From assembly GCA_030765065.1 (NCBI GenBank), contig CM060986.1:78051573-78115572 (forward strand): 64,000 nt of DNA, written 5' to 3'. How positions within the stretch are numbered: position 1 is the stretch's first letter; every line of letters begins with the position of its first letter. Below the pieces are notes generated by a model. That model was not told where the DNA came from. It made no database searches and saw only the letters and a program-made list of their open reading frames with translations. Origin of the DNA: Deroplatys truncata. Taxonomy: Eukaryota > Arthropoda > Insecta > Mantodea > Mantidae. The position numbers and the translations under genes were made by a program. Below are positions 56,803-64,000 of the stretch, piece after piece.

Positions 56803-57670
56803 TTCTTTTCTTACTGTTGTGGAGGAAATATACATTCCACCGAAAAATTAAATGATAATTCACAGTAAATACACGTTTTGAGATCATCTCAACTTAAAAT
56901 AAATTTTAGAAATATCCGTATAATTCAAAATTAAAAACTGAGTTTAGCATCTTCCAAGGATTTGGCACGGAGTTTTTGAAAGAAATTTCTCTCCCTCGCA
57001 GTTATTCTTTAATTGGAAAATATATTATGTTTCATTTTCTTGAAAAAGAATTCTAACGACTTCAATTAAAATAATGTTTTACATTGTGCATGACTAGTAA
57101 AATGTATATTTTGAATTTTATGGAGTGGGATATCTCTGCAGTAAAGTGCTCGCATTCGGAAGGTCCTGGGTTACAATTCCGTTGTGCCGGGTACTCTGAT
57201 ACTCTGAATTTGTGTTTTTTCATGGTTTTTCCAGGTTGGTAGGCGATTGATAGGGTGGATTTTATAGTGCGGGGAATTTCCTCACCATGTCTGAGGGTCG
57301 AAGGTCCAGGTTAGTGGACGGTGGACGAGGAATATAGCGGTGGTGTGATACTTTCTTCCCTGACGTTCGATATATAACGGGTCCTCAGATAGAACACTCT
57401 GTGGTATAGATAGAGCTGTGGGTGCTCCCACCGGCATCAGGATGTAATATCTGCAGACGTTACTTATTCCTCCTGTGTTCGAGCTTGCTGCTCCAGATCT
57501 GGTCGCCCTCTGTGTCCTTCACTTTCTCATGGTGATTTCCAGAAGCAAAGTTTGCAACTATGCGGAAATCTTCTTCCCCTTCCTGATAACCATAACCGAT
57601 CTTACATTTTCTGCGAGTATCTGTGAAGTTCCCTTCATTCTGGTTGAATATTTTAGTATAACTTGAAATC
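56803..57670 (-). repeat. Family A minus copy split by a SINE
   Basis: The left part is 56803-57122 (3' end at left, decayed; CATTCCACCGAAAAATT, TTCCAAGGATTTGGCACGG). The right part is about 57606-57670 (GAGTATCTGTGAAGTTCCC, CTTCATTCTGG, TAACTTGAAA). The 5' end is lost. Confidence 0.7.
57123..57605 (+). repeat. tRNA-derived SINE-like repeat, family G, inserted in family A
   Basis: The head has GGATATCTCTGCAGTAAAGTG and GGTCCTGGGTTACAATTCC (B-box-like), then CATGGTTTTTCCAGGTTGG and a long body to about 57605. The flanking family A segments TGAATTTTATGGAG and ACATTTTCTGCGAG look like an eroded target duplication. At about 480 bp it may be composite. Confidence 0.55.
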
Positions 57671-58715
57671 TAGTGATGGAACGATACCACAGTTTTAGAT
57701 TATCGATACTTGATACCGATACTGATATTTGAACACCGATACTCGATACTCGCTTTATAAAACTTTGTAAAGGCGTTAGTTTGTTCACTGAATTATGCTC
57801 TTATTAGTAGTTCTCTATGTATAAACTCATGTAACTAATGTACGCTAATTCCAAAATTCGTTTTGTTTAACATTCTCAAATTGGCAGCACTTTCTTTCTT
57901 AATGATGCAACATATGTACCTTTTTCAACCCGTAATATGTAATTAGCCATATATCACTCGGAAACATAGCATGTTTATGATTAATCCTCTCTACTACTCA
58001 CTCTTATGCGTTAATCCAGTCAAGTGTTCCAGTATCTTTATATGTTAAGAATAATCATTGTTGCAATTAAATAATTATGTAATACAAAGGCATATCAGAG
58101 GCAATTAAAACTAACTTTGAAGAAAAAATCCAGGAAGTATTATATGAAATACAGAGATATAAAGTAATCAAAGATGTTTAAGAACACGAGCATTCTTGAA
58201 AGAACAAGTATTTTCATACGCTGTATTATCTCATGTCATAAGTTCTGATTTGTTTCTGATGTATTCACAGATTTTGGTACCGAAGTAGGTTAATATAATG
58301 GCTGAAAGTACAAATGCCAAGCCAGGCTATTGCAGAAATGTGATTTAGTGCGTCAGTTAATTCACCTTCATTCTCAACTTGGTTAATACTGCAGGTTACA
58401 TGAATACCTCCCCCATTGCTTTGCATGTTTTCATTTAGACACAAGAGTCTATGGAATGTTGCATTCATTGCAGTCGAGGTCTATCAAAAACTACAGTCCA
58501 GCAACTCTTTGGGGACACGTGCGAGGCAATAACATGGTCTCGACTCCTTTCATTCCTTAGCTGGCATAAAGTTTAAACTGAATTTTCAATAATACAAAAC
58601 TTAAAAATTTTAAGGTGTCCAAAAAGTATCAAAGGTTTATCTCAGAGTGTTAGACCTACTTCGATATACCACCGAGTATCGAGGTATCGACGGTATTGAG
58701 GTCCTCCCTATTGGA
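57671..58715. mobile_element. Possible hAT-like non-autonomous element with GATAC-rich ends
   Basis: The left end (AGTGATGGAACGATACC, then ATCGATAC, GATACCGATACTG, CGATACTCGATACTCG to about 57752) and the right end (CGAGTATCGAGGTATCGACGG near 58675-58700) share clustered GATAC/GTATC motifs in opposite orientation. That style is known from some hAT elements. No convincing terminal repeat or 8-bp duplication was found. A 67-codon minus-strand open frame (58265-58468) has no recognised domain. Confidence 0.3.
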
Positions 58716-59625
58716 AACCATAAAAGAAAGACAATTTTTTTTATTTTTTTACATCGCGTTAGCATTTTGAAAAAAAAAATAATATGCTGTAGGTTTCAAA
58801 CGTAAATAGTCGTCTGACAGAAGATTGTTTAAAATGTCCAATTCTTCTGTTTTATTTTCCTTCGCAAGAGTTCGTTAACATGTTTCCTTAGTTTACTCCT
58901 AGTATTTGAATGTTTGTTGCATGTTGACTATAATTGCATACTTATTTCTTAATTATAAATAATTGTTTAATGAATGCTAAGATAAACCATGTATTCGATT
59001 TAAAACTGGGCCACAATCCTGTATATCCTCTCACTCCAGTGGCCTCAGTATGTTTGTACAGCTCACTAGTGCGAATGAACCGCTCAAAACTACGTTTATC
59101 AGCTGCGTTATACTACGTCAGTTTCTGCATTCAGTTCGAGCTGTAAAGACTAGGGTTTGTTCATTGTGCATCTCAAAGGTAAATGTTTATTCAAGGTAAC
59201 TGCGTTGTGTGTGAATTACTTTAGAGTAATCTAATTATTGTTATTGTTCTTGGCTTAGTATTAGTACATTGAAACTCTTAGATATTTGGTTAATACGTTT
59301 AAGACAATAGAATCACTAAACGCTAAACCTAACACAATATAATAACATAAAGATGAAAATTACGCAAGAAATTATGAATATGAATGGAAAATTCATCCGA
59401 AAATGTTAGGAATATCTCAATGTAGATGGAGACCACCTTCAACACAACTTATAACAAGTTTGGTATTCATTATAGTGCATGTTGCTATCACTCGTAATGA
59501 GAGTTTTAGAACGGTAAACTCCCCAGTGTAATAGTGTGCGAAGCACGCATGCACGCGATCCGCGGCCCGGCAATAGAACAAACGCACTGTATAAGGAAGG
59601 TCTGCAAATTCATTATGGGGAGTTT
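58716..59625. other. Unassigned stretch
   Basis: T- and A-homopolymers near 58730-58780. No recognisable element. Confidence 0.4.
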
Positions 59626-60416
59626 TAATTTCTCTGCCACGTAGCTAGTAGGTAGAGAATGTATTGCATTCCACCCAAAAATTCGATTACGACATTTCAC
59701 CGGAAATACATGTTTTGAGGTCCCTGAAACAAAAATAATTTTTAGAAAAAATTTGTGTGTATGTGTGTTTCTGTGTCTGCCTGTAAACAGCATAACTCAA
59801 AAACAAAAATTAATCAACACAACCTTGGTATTTGTGTTCCGTATCTTCCAAAGATGCGATACGAAATTTTCAAGGAAATTTTCCTCCCAAATTACATTTA
59901 CGTGGAGCATTTTACAAAATTCTTTATTTCATAAAATACAGTTGCAACAAATTTGATTAAAATGTCATATATTAAGGACGCTTACATGACAAATAAAATG
60001 TATATCTGAAATTTCCTGGGAACAGCCTCTAAAGTCCTCTTAATTCGGAAGGAATTTTGTATTATCGTGTATAACCGGTAAACGTTAGGAAATCTTACTA
60101 CACCGGAAAAAATGTAGATCGGTTTAGAAACACACAACATATTTCAAATGATTTTTGTGGCATCAGCCATATTCAAGGTACTCGTTACTAATGGTTCGAA
60201 TTGTTTAATACTTAGCCATACTTTTAATGTCCTGAAAACATTCAGTTGTTTCTCATAATTCCGTTGAAATAGTATGGTATTATAAGGCCAGAATGTGGCG
60301 TCCAGTTCTATAACATTTGTCTACCGCCATTCCCTTTGTATCTATAACGAAACTAGTTTGTATACCCACTATAAACGATAAAAGGTAGAAAAAGTCATGT
60401 GGATGTATCACCTGAC
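59626..60416 (-). repeat. Family A, full-length minus copy
   Basis: The 3' end is at the left (TTTCTCTGCCACGTAGCTAGTAGG, hairpin CTGCC/GGTAG with a G-T pair) and the 5' end at the right (GTCATGTGGATGTATCACCTGACA). About 790 bp, with all central blocks in minus order. Confidence 0.9.
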
Positions 60417-61044
60417 AACTTTTTCCATTCGCTACAGCCTTAACCGCTGCACCAAAACGTTTCCTGAAAACAAACAGGAAATAAGTTTAAGGACATTTGT
60501 CAGATACATTACAATTACAAAGGGATACATCCACAATCCAGACGACAACCCTTTTGATGTCAATATAAATGTCGTGTTCGACTCACGTTGTTAGAGAAGG
60601 GTTGCCTCACTTTCCTCACATGTTATTTTGGTATGTTACACACATGACTTGCTCTGTGTGGGTCTAGAACCTTTTCTTGGGGCGCTTGTACGATCCGGAA
60701 CTTTGGCACAGCTGCTGTCAAACAGAGTTTAATCATGCTGTTTCACAGATCGACATCCGCGCGGAAAGAGGACAGGGAAAAAGGAGAGGAAAGTAGAGTC
60801 CAGCCAAGACTAACTTTCGTGGCCCTCTCGAATACGACGGGTATCAAACTTTCCGGATAGCAACATATGTTTCCCTTAGGCAGATATGACAGTACGGCCT
60901 TCTATTGGAAAAGAAGCCAAAATTGAACTCAAAATTGAAGAGCACTACGTTGTGTGGTGATAAGTAAGGGAATGGAAATCGTTTTCCAGCATGAGAGCGT
61001 CAGTTGTAATAACATTTCAATATCATTATCATAATTATTGTTAG
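60417..61044. other. Unassigned stretch
   Basis: No recognisable element. Confidence 0.4.

Positions 61045-61083
<39 letters not shown>
61045..61083. repeat. ATT microsatellite
   Basis: About 13 ATT units. The LTR-like repeat begins directly after it, and TTATTATTG also follows the repeat's right end at 63528. Confidence 0.9.
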
Positions 61084-61084
<1 letters not shown>

Positions 61085-61436
61085 GTGACTTGGTCGAGTT
61101 TTCCAAATGTCACTTCTTTCTGGTCTCACTGTCACTGTTTAGTTTTCCTCTGGTTCAGTTTCACTGGGAGTTGACTTCCTTCAAACTTTCACTTCATTAA
61201 GGTGAACTAGTTCAGTTCTCCGTCACTTCACGTCCAGACGGATCACTTCACTCGAGAATCGAACACAAGAACTCCACAATCAGTCGCTTCATAGTAGCAC
61301 TTCCGTACGTCACAGCAGTCATCAACTCCCTCGGATAATCGCTCTTAATGTCGCACCAGAGACACACTTGCTAACTCACTCGCTCACTTACTGACTCTAT
61401 AACTCTCACTGCCCATCGCGAGAGCGCTCGCTTATA

Positions 61437-63312
61437 CAGGGTGAATCACCTAAAACTTGCACCGCAAATATTTCGGAAATGGAAAGTGTTATTGATGTGC
61501 AGTTTTGACATTATTGATTGGTAGTCAGGGGCTCGTACATTTAGCCTATAAGCGGATTTTAATAATACTGAGAAAGTGTATTTTTGAGCAAACATACAAT
61601 TTTTAAATGAAACAATGTCTCGCTACATCAACAGGATAAAGGTAGGGTAAATTATAATGCCAATGGTCTTTGTAGCAGGATTCTAGTGCAAGTGGTTTAC
61701 GAGAAATCGTATTTTGAAAAGTTTCCACCCCGACAATTGTTTGTCCCATTCAACCTGCTTGGTTGCTAGGTACGATGTTGTTATGTTTGTTTGCATTGTG
61801 TTTTCTGTTCATTGATTGCATTGCGACTTTCTGGTTAGTTGGTTTGTGACAGTTCAAGCAGAAAGTCGTGAGTGGAGGATGGGGTTTACTAATGCAGAAA
61901 AAGCCGACATGCTCATGGTGTATGGAGAGTGTAGGAAGAATGCAGTTCGTTCCTGTACGATATATGCGGAAACGTATTCCAATAGACGTCAACCATCTCG
62001 GCAATTATTTATCAACCTCTTCAACCAATTACGTGAAAGTGGTACTGTAACACCTAGAAAACGTAACAGAAACAAACAAGTGGCTGGAGAAGAGGCAGAA
62101 ATTAATGTTTTGGCTGCCGTTGCAGTAGATCCGCAGATTAGTTCCCGCACAATTCACGTGGAAGTGGCATAAGCCAGGCAAGTGTACTGCGCATTCTCCA
62201 TCGACATAGGTTCCATCCGGTCATATCTCTCTCCATCAAGAGCTGCATGGAAACGATTTTGAGAATCGTGTTAACTTTTGTACATGGGCATTAAGACATG
62301 ATACTCCATATTCATCATGTATCTTGTTTAGTGATGAGGCAACATTTACTAATCATGGCCAGGTAAACCGCAGAAACGTGCACTATTGGTCTGTTGGCAA
62401 TCCCCGTTGGCTTCGTCATGTAGAACGTCAGCGTCCATGGAGTTTAAACGTGTGGTGTGGGATAGTGAACCATCAGCTCATAGGCCCTTTGTTTATAGAA
62501 AGAACAGTGAACTCGCACAAGTAACGCAGCCTCCTGACAGACTATCTGCCACAGATGCTAGAAGACGTTCCTTTGCAGACTAGGAGGAACCTGTGGTACC
62601 AACATGATGGCTATCCAGGCCATAGTGCACGAAGTACTACAGCTTGTCTTAACGAATTGTTTCCAAATCGTTGAATTAAACGAAGAGGACCTGTACCTTG
62701 GCCGGCCCGTTCACCGGATCTGGCCCCTTTAAAACTTTTTCTGTGGGGAAAACTGAAAGACACTGTCTACAAGGATGTACCAACTACACCAGACGATATG
62801 AAACACGTATTACTGCTGCCTACTCTGAAATTTCCGCTGAAATGCTAGAACGTGTGCAGCAGTCTTTTCATGGCAGAATGGAAGCGTGTATTGAAGCCGC
62901 CGGTGGTCATTTTGAACACAACCTTTGAAGGGCTATATTCTCTTTGCTTGTAAGAATCCACAGAAGTATTGTAATTCCGTTTTGTTTTTTGTGCTACCAC
63001 AGGTTGTACAAGTGTCGGTGCGTGAAAGTTTCAAAATAAGATTTCTCGTAAAGCACTTGCACTAGAATCTTGCAACAAACACCACTGGCATTCTATTTTA
63101 CCTTACCTTTATTCTGTTGATGTAACTAGGCATTGTTCCATTCAAAAAATTGTATGTTCGCTCAAAACATACACTTTCTGAGTATTATTAAAATATTTTT
63201 ATAAGCTAAATGTAGTGCCCCTGACTATCAATCAATGCTGTGAAAACTGCACATCAATAGCACTTTACATTTCCAAAATATTTGCGGTGCAAGTTTTAGG
63301 TGATTCACCCTG
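61437..63312 (+). mobile_element. Mariner-like DDE transposon with ~290-bp inverted repeats
   Basis: 1,876 bp between TA dinucleotides (61435-61436, 63313-63314). The terminal repeats (about 61437-61735 and 63014-63312) both read inward CAGGGTGAATCACCTAAAAC and stay alignable for about 290 bp, past CTAGTGCAAGTG and TTTACGAGAAATC. That is far longer than the ~25-bp ends of the two Tc1 elements here. It encodes one broken transposase with a DUF4817-type N-terminus. Confidence 0.9.
61879..62928 (+). pseudogene. DUF4817/DDE transposase pseudogene of the long-TIR element
   Basis: The ATG at 61879 opens MGFTNAEKADMLMVYGECRK, the DUF4817 helix-turn-helix, with NRRQPSRQLFINL and SGTVTPRK. The frame ends at 62172. 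Shifted frames continue with SGISQASVLRILHRHRFHP and HQELHGNDFENRVNFC. LFSDEATFTNHG (first Asp) and VGNPRWLRHVERQRPWSLNVW are in frame from 62324. Then come WYQHDGYPGHSARS (second Asp), a stop where Trp is expected (FPNR-stop), and WPARSPDLAPLKLFLWG. The third catalytic position, 41 residues after the second, is Lys instead of Asp. The C-terminus AGGHFEHNL ends at 62928. At least three frame changes and one stop make it dead. Confidence 0.85.
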
Positions 63313-63527
63313 TATAGTCAGTGGAATTGTTCCACAAGGTTCTCAAACATTCTAGAACTATTTCGACACACTTTCTGGAGGTGGGAGAGGAGAGATAGCT
63401 TCCATAAGATTCTGGTTATCTGCCGATAGCGAGCTTGGTGTTTACGCTGGCGAGCCGAGTTATCGTTGTTTGCTCCGCCGCCCGGCCCGACCTCCTTATA
63501 ACCCTGGGCCATAGCCACTGCGTCACA

Positions 63528-63924
63528 TTATTATTGTTGTTATTGTTATTGCTATTGTTAGTGGCAAAGATAAGGTATTGTCCTTCTCTTCTACTCTATC
63601 ACCATCAAAGTAATTACAATAAATACTTCTGCTTAAACATAAAAGTAACACATTAAATTCAAAATGATACTACAAAGCATTCAGAAGCTTTATATCTCCA
63701 CCTTAAAAATGTTCTGATAATCAAATTAAGGAACGATAAGTTTTGTTTTCAATATGCAGAAAAAAAGAATACAATATTACATTTTTCTTGCTCTGGCGGG
63801 TTCTTTTTATATTTTTCATTTCATCATTTTTACAACAATAATTCACCAAAAATTTCATATTTTTCATACGTGTTCATAAAATTATTTTACAGACTCTCCC
63901 AAGGACGTTTTCGATAAAAATGCC
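63528..63924. other. Unassigned stretch
   Basis: Short TTATTG repeats at 63528-63560. Nothing else recognised. Confidence 0.4.
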
Positions 63925-64000
63925 CTTTTTGGTGGGAATAGATGGACTTCCCGATATCAAATTTCTATGTCGAATACAATATTTCTCCTACCTACTATAG
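63925..64000 (+). repeat. Family A 3' fragment, cut by the window edge
   Basis: Has CCCGATATCAAATTTCTATG, CGAATACAATATTTCTCC and the beginning of a CTACC-type hairpin (CTACCTACTATAG) at the last base. Confidence 0.7.

Larger units (their letters stand above)
61084..63527 (+). repeat. LTR-like repeat, split by a DDE transposon
   Basis: The left arm is 61084-61436 and the right arm 63313-63527. Joined they give about 570 bp, starting TGTGACTTGG and ending CTGCGTCACA. TTAT stands on both outer sides, but inside an ATT microsatellite, so the 4-bp duplication is ambiguous. TG...CA ends, a TATA-like CTTATATAGTCAG at the insertion point and no coding content suggest a solo LTR. The paralogue at 46719-47240 lacks the transposon. 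Confidence 0.6.

Noticed and set aside
1..64000. Assignment to a particular cockroach species
   Set aside because: Repeat style fits a large insect genome, but nothing in the window identifies the species without a database search.

Overview
This window reads as AT-rich, gene-poor nuclear DNA from an animal, most likely an insect. The evidence is insect-type Tc1/mariner-like transposons, non-LTR retrotransposons with an RNase H domain, many tRNA-derived SINEs, and CA/GT, CT and ATT microsatellites. There are no operons, long intact reading frames or bacterial-type genes. A cockroach-like or other large hemimetabolous genome would fit, but the sequence alone does not prove the lineage. I find no host gene that I can support. 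Every recognisable protein-coding remnant belongs to a mobile element, and every one is broken.

The dominant component is one dispersed family, here called family A, with about 26 full or partial copies on both strands. By hand count it covers about 14-15 kb. A full copy is about 0.7-1 kb. It starts TCTGATGTGATAC, has a short internal CA tract, and ends in a small hairpin followed by GAGAAAGTAA. Its last 12 bases are the inverted repeat of a subterminal 5' segment (ACTTTCTCTACC). It inserts without an obvious target duplication. This resembles the non-autonomous Helentron/DINE-1 (HINE) plan, but no Rep/helicase is present to prove it.

Layout. 1-5.3 kb: family A copies, one split by a 0.49-kb SINE, and a decayed DDE transposase scrap. 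5.86-8.1 kb: a dead LINE carrying RT and RNase H. 9.3 kb: a 41-bp minisatellite. 10.2-14.5 kb: a SINE, several A copies, and a possible LTR/TIR element at 12.66-13.05 kb. 14.9-16.3 kb: two more LINE RNase H scraps in opposite orientation. 19-22.9 kb: a full A copy split by a SINE, another A copy, and three further SINEs. 22.95-24.17 kb: a complete but dead Tc1 (DD34E) element. 24.6-26.3 kb: an A copy split by a 772-bp solo LTR. 28.4-29.6 kb: a GC-rich LINE ORF1 (zinc-knuckle) relic. 31-45.5 kb: A copies, SINEs, LINE 3' scraps, a fold-back element, and a second Tc1-like element (42.275-43.752 kb). 46.7-47.24 kb and 61.08-63.53 kb: two copies of an LTR-like repeat. 48.9-60.4 kb: A-in-A nesting, an A copy with three tandem 3' ends, DDE and LINE relics, and a SINE. 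61.437-63.312 kb: a 1.88-kb DDE transposon with ~290-bp inverted repeats, sitting in the TATA-like stretch of the second LTR-like repeat.

The nesting order gives a relative history. Family A is an old resident layer. SINEs, a solo LTR, LINE 3' ends and younger A copies landed in it. The long-TIR DDE element landed in an older LTR-like repeat whose empty paralogue lies about 14 kb away in the same window.
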